Of a stretch of 8,174 nt of DNA, positions 1 to 6,652 are shown piece after piece. The notes below the pieces were generated by a model. That model was given only the letters and a program-made list of their open reading frames with translations, did no database searches and was not told where the DNA came from. The translations under genes were made by a program, and so were the position numbers. Origin of the DNA: Treponema sp. (GTDB lineage: Bacteria; Spirochaetota; Spirochaetia; Treponematales; Breznakiellaceae); contig JAISGE010000041.1 in the NCBI GenBank assembly GCA_031263265.1, positions 1-8,174 of the forward strand, read 5' to 3'. The stretch's first letter is position 1. Each line of letters opens with the position of its first letter.

Positions 1-1
1 A

Positions 2-457
2 AAAGACGATATTGAAGGGAAATATAATGTTGCATTAATGATTTGGTGTGATTTTGGCGCATTAATTCCCAGTGAACAAATTGTACTGTTAAACAGGATA
101 AATAATATATTGGAAAATGGCGGTGTATTTATATTTGATGTTTTTGGAATTGAATTGTTAAAAAATAGTAAAGATGGAAAAGATTGGTATTTTTCAAAAG
201 GGAAAGATTTTTGGAATAAAGAACCGTATCTAATGATGGAAGAAACAAAAATATTTGATAATACTATTGGAAGAAGATACATTATACTTGATGAAAAAAC
301 AAATACCAAAAAAGAATATATATTATGGGATCAATATTATAAAAGGATAGAGATAAAGAGCTTATTAAGAACAAATAATTTTATAATAAAGGAAATAAAT
401 GATAATATAGTAGATGATGAAAATATACTGTTTATACGATCCGAAAAAAGAAGATAA
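2..457 (+). CDS. SAM-dependent methyltransferase, C-terminal part (5' end off the window)
   Basis: The frame is open from base 2 to a TAA at 455-457, with 12 codons before the first ATG at 38, so the gene very probably begins outside the window. The visible part looks like the second half of a class I SAM methyltransferase. The segment MIWCDFGALIP fits the acidic strand 4 region, and LNRINNILENGGVFIFDVFG (about residues 31-50) is the typical helix plus strand 5, where a leader such as 'L..ilkpGG.fi.D' is expected. A beta-rich tail ends in FIRSEKRR. The substrate cannot be told. Composition is clearly AT-rich (many aaa, ata, aat and tta codons), unlike the GC-balanced genes to its right, and it faces them convergently. 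This points to a recently acquired gene. Family assignment is moderate; specific function is unknown. Confidence 0.7.
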   Translation, partial: KDDIEGKYNVALMIWCDFGALIPSEQIVLLNRINNILENGGVFIFDVFGIELLKNSKDGKDWYFSKGKDFWNKEPYLMMEETKIFDNTIGRRYIILDEKTNTKKEYILWDQYYKRIEIKSLLRTNNFIIKEINDNIVDDENILFIRSEKRR

Positions 458-513
458 TCGTAAATGGAACCAGAAACTTCGCATAACGGACGGTGTGTTT
501 ACGCTTCGCCTTC

Positions 514-1374
514 CTACCCATAATAGCTTATCCGGTAGTCCTCTAACACCGTAAACCCGATACGGAGGTATACCTTCCGGGCTGCATGGTTCTGTTTCTT
601 GACAAAGAGGGTAAGTCCTCTTCCTGTGGAGAGCAGGTCCCGGGCAAAGGCCGCGCCCATAGCGGAAGCGATTCCTAAACCCCGGTAATCAGGACGGACA
701 TACACCCCGCCTATCTGGTACCGGGAAAAAGACGCGGCGTTGGTGTTGATTTTCCCGATGATCTGGGATTTCCATTGGGCAAGCAGCAGGTGTTCATGGG
801 CTATGATACGTTCCAAGGACATGCGGCACGCAGCAGGATTGAATACCCCTCCCTTGGGGATAACTTCTTCCTGTTCATAGGCTGCTTGCAGACGAAACAG
901 CGCCTCGTGATCCGCAGGTTCAGGGTTCCGGAAGCTGAGTCCCGGGAGACAGGATTTTAGGTGAGCAGGTTCCTGATCCAAAACCAGCAGATCATAGTCA
1001 ACACTATTGGCAGGGAACAGCCCTCCCACGGCAAAGGCCTGTTCAAGTAATGCCACATCGTGACGGATACCGTTGATAGCATAAAAGCGTAGGTCGCGGA
1101 GGCCCTGAACCATGAAATCTCCGAGAGAAACCGCAGGGATTTCATGAAAAACCGGAAACAGAATACCCTTGCTTAGGATGATAAACCCGGAAATTCTGCC
1201 CTCTTCGGTAACCTGTAACCAGATAGGATCTCGGACGTCCCGTTGCAAAAATCGTGCACAAGCTGCCACACAAGAGGACTCCTGGGCTTGCAGAAATGCC
1301 TTTATGGGCAATACTAGGGCTTGAAGCTCATCTTTTTCCAGCTTATACCACAAGGACTTCCACAGGGAATTCAC
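514..1374 (-). CDS. GNAT-family N-acetyltransferase with extra N-terminal domain
   Basis: A 286-residue protein. The C-terminal half (about 145-286) is a GNAT acetyl-CoA-dependent acyltransferase. Motif A is visible as GGVYVRPDYRGLGIASAMG (222-240), with RGLGIA as the pyrophosphate-binding R-x-x-G-x-A loop. Motif B follows as LFVKKQNHAARKVYLRIGF (256-274). The first 140 residues show no motif I can name; they may be a degenerate GNAT-like or DUF4081-type domain, as in other double-domain acetyltransferases of this size. The acceptor substrate (amine, peptide or sugar amine) cannot be read from the sequence. The start is a GTG whose first bases overlap the TGA of the upstream hexosaminidase gene (GTGA, 1371-1374). 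I see no clear Shine-Dalgarno before it, so translational coupling is likely. It is the last gene of the trxB-nagZ-GNAT unit. Link to amino-sugar metabolism is inference from position only. Confidence 0.85.
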   Translation of the reverse strand: MNSLWKSLWYKLEKDELQALVLPIKAFLQAQESSCVAACARFLQRDVRDPIWLQVTEEGRISGFIILSKGILFPVFHEIPAVSLGDFMVQGLRDLRFYAINGIRHDVALLEQAFAVGGLFPANSVDYDLLVLDQEPAHLKSCLPGLSFRNPEPADHEALFRLQAAYEQEEVIPKGGVFNPAACRMSLERIIAHEHLLLAQWKSQIIGKINTNAASFSRYQIGGVYVRPDYRGLGIASAMGAAFARDLLSTGRGLTLFVKKQNHAARKVYLRIGFTVLEDYRISYYG

Positions 1375-3071
1375 GGACGTTTGTTTGAGGGAAACGGCAA
1401 GGTTCCTTCCAGTGGGATCCGGCCCAGGATGGCTGAAAACCCGGCAATAAAGGATTCCTGGGAATAACTGTAAACCGCAATGGCCCCATCAACCCAGGGA
1501 ACCGTATCAAGATGTACCGGACTGAGCACCGAAAAGACGATCACCTGTTTGTGTAGGTCTTGCAAGTCTTTCAGGAAGGGTAAACCATCGGCATTGGAGA
1601 GGCAAAAGATAATCGTATCCGCACCTTCAGCGTAGTGTACCAAGTCGGTGCCTCCTTCAGGATCATACCAATAACCGGAAGCCTCTGGATATGCCAGCTT
1701 TCCAATCTTAAAAAAATCCTCGTATTGGCCTGCCAAAAGCACCTTCCCTGCTTTTTCAGGACTCAGGGGAAAGGTTCCTTCACTCCCTGGTTCGCCTGCA
1801 GGAGTACCCTTCACCAAGGTAACACTCCGGGCCGCCAGATTCAAAAAAAATGCGGTTCCTTCAGGATCCGGCAAGCTTGATGCAACCTTCTTGAGATCCG
1901 GGATCCAGGGAATCGCCTGCTCACCCCGGAGGTAGGTAAGCTTAATTGCAAGAACCCGCCTTGCCGCATCCCGAACCCGGGCACGAAAGTGCGGTTCCTG
2001 TTCCATGGCATCCGCCAGTCGTGTCCAAACAGGGTCATACAAGCGTGGGGTCTTGGAAAGCATGATGATGTCGTTTCCCGCCAGGAGGGCTTCTTTCGCG
2101 GCCTGGGAAAGGCTCCCCGCGCTCATGGTAGCTCCATTCATCATAAGGTCATCGGTGATGATGATCCCTTGGAACCCCAGTTTACCCCGGAGCAGATCTT
2201 GTAAGAACCAGGATGAAAGGGATGCCGGGGTCAGACCTGCCTGGGTGTTAGGAAAGGCCAGATGACCGCTCATAATCGCGGCAAGCCCCTCTTTGGTAAG
2301 CAGCCGATAGGGGATGAGTTCCCGTTCCCAAAGCTGCTCAAACGAGGCGCTGATCTGGGGAAGCACTCCATGAGAATCCAGGTTCGTATCCCCGTGTCCG
2401 GGATAATGTTTTGCCGTGGCAATGATCCCCGCAGCGTGTTGCCCTTTCATAAACGCGGTTCCCAGAATTCCTACCCGGGCCGGATCCGCGCCAAAGGCCC
2501 GAGGGCCGATGACCACTGAATCCCGGTTCGTATACACATCCACGGTGGGGGCAAAATTCATATTAATCCCCAGCACCGCCAGTTCCCGGCCTATATAATA
2601 GCCCGACCAATAGGCATCCAGGGGCCGTCCTGATGCGCCGATAGCCATGTTCCCCGGGGTTTCGCTGGTTGCACCTTTTACATGCCGGATCCAGCCCCCT
2701 TCCTGGTCTGTAGCCACCAGAAGGGGTATATGAAAAGCCCCTTGTAAGGCTTCGGACTGGAGGACCCCTACGGTTTCTGCAAGTTTGGTGGTATCTTCGG
2801 TATTCCAACCGAAAATTTTGATCCCGCCGATGTTCCGATCCCGAATCCAGTCCAGAATAAGGGGCGAAGGAGTAGCTCCGACCCAGCCTAGCATGAAGGT
2901 CTGAGCCAGGGCCTGTTCATCCGACATCTGCTCCACCAAGGCCGCGGCATGGGAACTTATATCAGTAGGGTTCTCAGGGCCGCTAAAGTCCAGGGGGAAG
3001 CTCTGGACTTGTATTAAAACAAGCAAAGCCGCCACCGCGGGTATACAGGGCTTTAGCTTAAGGAATAGCAC
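1371..3071 (-). CDS. nagZ: exported glycoside hydrolase family 3 beta-N-acetylhexosaminidase
   Basis: About 566 residues. GH3 NagZ-type enzymes remove terminal N-acetylglucosamine from beta-linked glycans such as muropeptides and chitin fragments. From the chosen GTG, diagnostic motifs are DQEGG (122-126, substrate binding), KHYPGHGDTNLDSHG (221-235, the loop carrying the Asp-His acid/base pair D232/H234) and ITDDLMMNGA (305-314, catalytic nucleophile Asp, D307 by family alignment). GPRAFGADP (189-197) also fits. Residues from about 395 onward form a second domain, as in the two-domain Bacillus type rather than the short proteobacterial NagZ. The N-terminus (LFLKLKP, then CIPAVAALLVLIQ, then VQS) looks like a signal peptide or anchor, with no lipobox. 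The frame stays open to 3263, but that stretch lies inside trxB and is arginine- and proline-rich shadow. The GTG at 3071 has GAAGAGG (3078-3084) 6 nt upstream and gives a 14-bp overlap with trxB. Natural substrate unproven. Confidence 0.9.
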   Translation of the reverse strand: MLFLKLKPCIPAVAALLVLIQVQSFPLDFSGPENPTDISSHAAALVEQMSDEQALAQTFMLGWVGATPSPLILDWIRDRNIGGIKIFGWNTEDTTKLAETVGVLQSEALQGAFHIPLLVATDQEGGWIRHVKGATSETPGNMAIGASGRPLDAYWSGYYIGRELAVLGINMNFAPTVDVYTNRDSVVIGPRAFGADPARVGILGTAFMKGQHAAGIIATAKHYPGHGDTNLDSHGVLPQISASFEQLWERELIPYRLLTKEGLAAIMSGHLAFPNTQAGLTPASLSSWFLQDLLRGKLGFQGIIITDDLMMNGATMSAGSLSQAAKEALLAGNDIIMLSKTPRLYDPVWTRLADAMEQEPHFRARVRDAARRVLAIKLTYLRGEQAIPWIPDLKKVASSLPDPEGTAFFLNLAARSVTLVKGTPAGEPGSEGTFPLSPEKAGKVLLAGQYEDFFKIGKLAYPEASGYWYDPEGGTDLVHYAEGADTIIFCLSNADGLPFLKDLQDLHKQVIVFSVLSPVHLDTVPWVDGAIAVYSYSQESFIAGFSAILGRIPLEGTLPFPSNKRP

Positions 3072-4026
3072 CGAGGGCCTCTTCCCCTTTAATCCGGTCG
3101 ATATACGCTGCCGCGCTATGGGCCGCAACCGCCCCCTCCCCTGCGGCAACCACCACCTGGCGGAAGGGACAGGCCCGGACATCCCCGGCACAGAATATCC
3201 CCGGGATAGAGGTGGCCATCTCCTGATCCGTAATGATATAGCCACTTGCATCTTTTTGGACATCAGGAACTACGGAAGTTTGGGGAATGGCCCCAGCATA
3301 GATAAAGACCGCATCCCCGGCTTCTTCATAGTGCTCCCCGGTAAGGATATTTTCCAAAAGCACTGAACTCACTTTTTGTACTCCCCGGATCTCCAGAAGC
3401 CGGGTATTGAAACACACGGTGATATGGGGATTGCGTAATACCCGTTCAGCCAGAGCCTTTTGGGAGCGGAATCGATCCCGGCGATGGATCAGCACCACCT
3501 GGGAAGACAGCCGGGAAAGGAACTGGGCCTCATCACAGGCCGCATCCCCACCGCCAATCACGAAGATCTTCTTCTCCTTGAAAAAAGGGCCGTCACAGTT
3601 GGCACAATAGGAAACTCCCCGGCCTGAGAATGTTTCTTCTCCGGGAATATCCAGAAGCCGATGTTGCGCCCCGGTCGCTACAATCACCGCAAGGCCCCTA
3701 AAGGTTTTACCACTTGCCAGGCATACGGTAAAAATATCCCCCTCTTTTTGTAAAGATTGCACTGTTTCAGTAATAAAGACCGCTCCGAATGTTTGAGCCT
3801 GTTGGTACATATTGTTGACAAGCTCAAACCCCGATTTAACTGCCCCTGGAGTCGATGGCATATAGCCAGGATAATTTTCCAATACCCCAATGAAAAGGGC
3901 TTGTCCACCAGGAGTCAGTTCTTCAATCACCAAAACCCGCATATTAGCCCGGGCTCCGTATTGGGCAGCGGTAAGTCCTGCAGGACCTGCTCCCAGAATG
4001 ATCAAATCTGCATCAGTTTTAACCAT
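3058..4026 (-). CDS. trxB: thioredoxin reductase (NADPH, FAD-dependent)
   Basis: A 322-residue protein, the normal length for low-molecular-weight thioredoxin reductase, a cytoplasmic flavoenzyme passing electrons from NADPH through FAD and a redox disulfide to thioredoxin. Visible motifs in order are: GAGPAG (12-17, FAD Rossmann loop); GGQ (40-42); the redox centre CANCDG (141-146, C141 and C144 as CxxC); GGGDAACDEA (158-167, NADPH-binding loop); HRRDRFR (181-187, contacts the NADPH 2'-phosphate and so argues for NADPH); CAGDVR (279-284) and RQVVVAAGEGAVAA (289-302) of the C-terminal FAD site. The ATG start is supported by AAGGAG (4033-4038) at 6 nt spacing. It is the first gene of the trxB-nagZ-GNAT unit, with 164 nt to the chemoreceptor stop upstream. 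No thioredoxin gene lies adjacent in this window. A related flavoprotein disulfide reductase role is possible but less likely. Confidence 0.95.
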   Translation of the reverse strand: MVKTDADLIILGAGPAGLTAAQYGARANMRVLVIEELTPGGQALFIGVLENYPGYMPSTPGAVKSGFELVNNMYQQAQTFGAVFITETVQSLQKEGDIFTVCLASGKTFRGLAVIVATGAQHRLLDIPGEETFSGRGVSYCANCDGPFFKEKKIFVIGGGDAACDEAQFLSRLSSQVVLIHRRDRFRSQKALAERVLRNPHITVCFNTRLLEIRGVQKVSSVLLENILTGEHYEEAGDAVFIYAGAIPQTSVVPDVQKDASGYIITDQEMATSIPGIFCAGDVRACPFRQVVVAAGEGAVAAHSAAAYIDRIKGEEALGAIP

Positions 4027-4190
4027 AGTTTTCTCCTTCTTGCATACTGTTATATATCGACTAGGTAATTTATGCTAGCGTCTGTTCGCACTAAAAAAAT
4101 AAAGAAAATAGTAGGTCGGTGAGAGCGGTTCTTCGCAGGCGTAAGTCCGTACGTAATATAGTAACTTATATTCACTCAAACAAGTCAATC
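4027..4190 (-). promoter_or_regulatory. intergenic region, probable trxB promoter region
   Basis: A 164-nt gap between the chemoreceptor stop and the trxB ATG, both on the minus strand. It is AT-rich near trxB, with TATA-like stretches (complement of 4050-4056, and CATAAATT around 4067-4074), but no -35/-10 pair with good spacing stands out. A small AT-only inverted repeat (AATATA, 6-nt loop, TATATT) lies just after the chemoreceptor stop. It has no GC stem or adjoining T-run, so I do not call it a terminator. A T-rich run on the coding strand (complement of 4093-4110) lies between them. Confidence 0.35.
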
Positions 4191-6380
4191 CTATTCCACT
4201 TTGAACTTTGACACCTCCTTGACCAGAACATTGATGCTCTCCTTGTTCTGCCCGCTTATCTCGTTAACTTGGTTCACCGCTATATTGATCTGTTCCAAGC
4301 CACTGGCCATCTCGTTCATCCCATTGGCGATCTCTTGGGTTATCAATACCAGCCTTTTCCCTTCGTGGATCACCTGTTCACTTCCTTCAAGCATCCTCAT
4401 GGAACCATCCCTGACCATTTGGGTACTATCGTTCAACTGAGCAACGGCTTGCAGGATCTGCTTGCTCCCTTCCCCCTGCTCTTCCATAGCACTGCGGATA
4501 TTTTCCTCCTGTTCCGACACGGTCTTAACCCCCCGGTCTATGGCTTCAAACTTGTTCAACACCCGCTCGGTAGATGTGGTGATCTTGTCGATGGAGTCTT
4601 TTATCTTTTTTAACACTGCAGTAATGGTTTTGGACTGGTCCCCGGAATGCTCCGCCAGTTTCCGTATTTCACTGGCCACTACCGCGAACCCTTTTCCTGC
4701 CTCTCCGGCATGGGCCGCTTCAATGGCCGCGTTCATGGAAAGCAAGTTGGTCTGGCTGGCAATGTTTTCCATCACCGCGTTGATCTCCAAAAGTCCTTCG
4801 GATTCACGGGCAATCTCCTGAATGTCCGCCGCAACTTCCTGAAGCCCCGTGCGCCCCCCCTCTGAAGCATCGGTCAGTTCCTTGACATTGGCGGCGTTTT
4901 TAACCAGGGTCTGGGTAACAGATTGAATATTGGCGAGCATTTCCTCGATGGCCGAGGAAGATTGAGAGACGTTTTCACTCTGACGGTCCACATGGCCGTT
5001 GAGTCTATCGATATTGATGGCGATCTGTTCCATGGTAGCATTGGTTTCCATCACCGAAGCACTCTGATTGGTAACCCGGTCATTGATACTCTGCATGTTG
5101 GCGGTAATTTCGTTGATCGCCGCGGCGGTTTCGGTCATGTTGCTGGCAAGTTCGCTGCCTATGTCAAAAAGAGCGACTGCCTGGTTCTTGATGATATTCA
5201 CCAGATTTTTGATCTTTTCCACGGTCACGTTAAAGTACCGAACCATATCACCGGTCTCGTCTTTTGAATTAACCCTGATCATTTGCGTCAAATCTCCTTC
5301 CCCAATAGCTTTGAGGCTAGGAACCATCTTGACCAAGGGGCCGGTAATCTGGAGGCTGAGAAAAAAAGCAAGCAGGAAAACAATAATAACCGTGGCTGAC
5401 AGAACGATCACGGTTATGTTTTGTATGTCCCTAATGGTTCCATACAGCACCGGTTCAGGAAGGGTCAAAACAACCCGGTAGCCGGTCCCCGAAATAGGAC
5501 TGCTGGTCATATAATACCGTTCTCCGCTTATTTCATTCCGGTAAGATGTTGCAGTCTCCTCCCTTATAAGGTTCCGGTACGTCTCCTGCAAAGAGCCGGG
5601 CAGGTCATTGACGGTAAATTCCTCGTTAACGTTGAGCGCCCGTTCAGTATACCTGTTTTGGCCCGGGTCGTATTCCCGGCGGGACAGGATCGCGTCGTCT
5701 TCGGAGAAAATGAAGAAAAGGAGTCGTTCCCCAAAATTTTCCCTGAGCTTGGCGGTAATAGCGTCCAGGATATTTTTCATGGTATGATCTTCTATGTAAA
5801 AACCAATAGCCCCCGCGGTTTCATCGGAGGTATTGATAAGGCTGGATCCCACGATAACCATTTTTTGCCCTGATGCCCGGGAAAGCATGGGGTTTGAAAC
5901 ATAGGTACGATGTTCCCCGCGAGGATTATTTTCCACCAGAACTTTGAAATAATCGCGATTGGTAAGGAGCGTCGGATTTGAACCGGGATCCGTATTATCT
6001 GCCGTTACAAGCCCCCCGTGGGCAGGATTTCCCTCATTATCCGAACGGTAATAACTGCCGTCGGGATTAACCAATAAATACATATTCATGTCATCGGTGC
6101 GGGAAATATCCTTGAGCAACGGGCTTAAGGACCGTTTTACTTCGGGCCACGCCATCTCCGTCAGCGCGGGAAAAAAAGAAGCCGATTTAACAAGCCCGGC
6201 CTTTTGCGCAAAAAAAACCGCTATATCCTTGGCTACCGTAGCAGCATATTCCGAAAGAAACCCCTGGGCATTTCTTCTGATGGCGCTCGCCGACTGAAGC
6301 AGGATAATTCCCATACTTGTAAGGAGAGGGATTATGGAAATAACAATAAAAATACCAATCAATTTTTTGCGCAATTTCAT
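4191..6380 (-). CDS. methyl-accepting chemotaxis protein, dCache-HAMP-MCP
   Basis: A transmembrane chemoreceptor of 729 residues that would couple an extracytoplasmic ligand to CheA/CheW and the flagellar motor. Layout: basic N-terminus MKLRKK; TM1 about 7-28; periplasmic sensor about 30-316 of dCache type (note NRDYFKVL and the later YVSNPMLSR segment); TM2 about 319-343; HAMP about 342-395 starting at ITGPL; then a long coiled-coil signalling domain. The hairpin tip is recognisable near 538-580 (ENIASQTNLLSMNAAIEAAH, then GFAVVASEIRKLAEHS), which is the CheA/CheW contact region. The C-terminus is SKFKVE, with no NWETF-like CheR tether. The frame can be extended to a GTG at 6386, but AGGAGG (6388-6393) lies 1 nt from that GTG and 7 nt from the ATG at 6380, so the ATG is preferred. 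Ligand unknown. The upstream 17-base homopolymer may make expression variable. Confidence 0.95.
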   Translation of the reverse strand: MKLRKKLIGIFIVISIIPLLTSMGIILLQSASAIRRNAQGFLSEYAATVAKDIAVFFAQKAGLVKSASFFPALTEMAWPEVKRSLSPLLKDISRTDDMNMYLLVNPDGSYYRSDNEGNPAHGGLVTADNTDPGSNPTLLTNRDYFKVLVENNPRGEHRTYVSNPMLSRASGQKMVIVGSSLINTSDETAGAIGFYIEDHTMKNILDAITAKLRENFGERLLFFIFSEDDAILSRREYDPGQNRYTERALNVNEEFTVNDLPGSLQETYRNLIREETATSYRNEISGERYYMTSSPISGTGYRVVLTLPEPVLYGTIRDIQNITVIVLSATVIIVFLLAFFLSLQITGPLVKMVPSLKAIGEGDLTQMIRVNSKDETGDMVRYFNVTVEKIKNLVNIIKNQAVALFDIGSELASNMTETAAAINEITANMQSINDRVTNQSASVMETNATMEQIAINIDRLNGHVDRQSENVSQSSSAIEEMLANIQSVTQTLVKNAANVKELTDASEGGRTGLQEVAADIQEIARESEGLLEINAVMENIASQTNLLSMNAAIEAAHAGEAGKGFAVVASEIRKLAEHSGDQSKTITAVLKKIKDSIDKITTSTERVLNKFEAIDRGVKTVSEQEENIRSAMEEQGEGSKQILQAVAQLNDSTQMVRDGSMRMLEGSEQVIHEGKRLVLITQEIANGMNEMASGLEQINIAVNQVNEISGQNKESINVLVKEVSKFKVE

Positions 6381-6571
6381 AAACACGCCTCCTGAACAGG
6401 AAATGTACTCCGCAATGAACTAGGGGGGGGGGGGGGGGGTAAGGAGATACTATATCGCATACTACGGTTAAGACATATAGAACTTATCATAGTGAGTATT
6501 GGACAAAAATAATATGCTAAGCGTATGATGGGGAGAAAAAATAAGGAAAAGATACGTAAACTAGACAGCAT
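6377..6571 (-). CDS. small hydrophobic open frame spanning the poly-C tract (uncertain)
   Basis: A 64-codon frame starting at ATG 6571, with AAGGAG (6582-6587) 10 nt upstream, a little longer than ideal. The first half is hydrophobic (IFSLFFLPII, then LAYYFCPIL). The 17-C tract is read as six prolines near residues 45-50, and the frame ends in a TGA that overlaps the chemoreceptor ATG (ATGA, 6377-6380). I recognise no family. It may be a leader frame that couples translation to the receptor gene, or mere chance in an AT-rich leader. Any tract length other than 17 (modulo 3) destroys the ATGA overlap: with one more C it meets TAG directly after the tract; with one fewer it runs out of frame into the receptor gene to a TAA at 6187-6189. 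Low confidence as a real protein. Confidence 0.25.
   Translation of the reverse strand: MLSSLRIFSLFFLPIIRLAYYFCPILTMISSICLNRSMRYSISLPPPPPPSSLRSTFPVQEACL
6388..6393 (-). promoter_or_regulatory. Shine-Dalgarno of the chemoreceptor gene
   Basis: A perfect AGGAGG on the coding strand, 7 nt before the ATG at 6380. It decides the start against the GTG at 6386, which would be only 1 nt away. Confidence 0.85.
6423..6439. repeat. 17-base poly-G tract (poly-C on the coding strand of the chemoreceptor gene)
   Basis: An uninterrupted run of 17 G on the + strand, flanked by TA and TAAGG. Its near end is 42 nt upstream of the chemoreceptor ATG. Mononucleotide G/C runs of this length are rare by chance and highly prone to slipped-strand mispairing. 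In Treponema pallidum, poly-G runs near promoters of tpr and other surface-protein genes are known to alter expression. The length given is that of the consensus; the true population may be mixed, and sequencing error in homopolymers is possible. Confidence 0.97.
6449..6454 (-). promoter_or_regulatory. possible -10 element just upstream of the poly-C tract
   Basis: The coding strand reads TATAGT here, five of six matches to the sigma-70 -10 consensus. If used, transcription would start about 7 nt downstream, just before or at the C-tract, placing the tract at the very start of the transcript. I find no convincing -35 hexamer at 16-18 nt, so this is a weak call. Confidence 0.2.
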
Positions 6572-6588
6572 CGGCTACTTTCTCCTTC

Positions 6589-6627
6589 TTAACCTGCTTC
6601 TAGGAACGGTGGGGGACTTTAGGTTAA
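6589..6627 (-). other. 7-bp inverted repeat before the small frame's ribosome binding site
   Basis: TTAACCT (6589-6595) and AGGTTAA (6621-6627) are perfect reverse complements separated by 25 nt. On the minus-strand transcript the 3' arm ends 1 nt before the AAGGAG of the small frame, and the loop contains CCCCC. A long loop makes it a modest hairpin. It could also be an operator-like site or chance. Confidence 0.3.
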
Positions 6628-6635
6628 AATCCTGA

Positions 6636-6652
6636 ATTAACTATGAGTTAAT
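6636..6652 (-). terminator. weak hairpin at the end of citXG
   Basis: ATTAACT and AGTTAAT form a 7-bp stem with a 3-nt loop, beginning at the last base of the citXG stop codon. The stem is nearly all A/T, and the following TTTT lies several bases away, so termination efficiency would be poor. Read-through toward the chemoreceptor leader is conceivable. Confidence 0.2.

Noticed and set aside
4090..4150. A tRNA-like or small-RNA-like stretch in the trxB upstream gap
   Set aside because: No cloverleaf, T-arm or CCA end can be built, and no stable hairpin with a T-run was found.
4141..4190. Possible terminator of the chemoreceptor gene
   Set aside because: Only a 6-bp all-A/T stem (AATATA/TATATT) is present, without a GC stem or adjoining U-run.
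6568..6575. GCCGATGC on the minus strand, resembling the -10 of flagellar/chemotaxis sigma-28 promoters
   Set aside because: No TAAA-type -35 lies at the required spacing of about 15 nt; the nearest TAAG is at about 12 nt, and the element overlaps the small frame's start codon.
6378..6590. Frameshift fusion of the small upstream frame with the chemoreceptor by a change in tract length
   Set aside because: The tract length that would bring them into frame (one extra C) places a TAG immediately after the tract, so no fused protein can be made.
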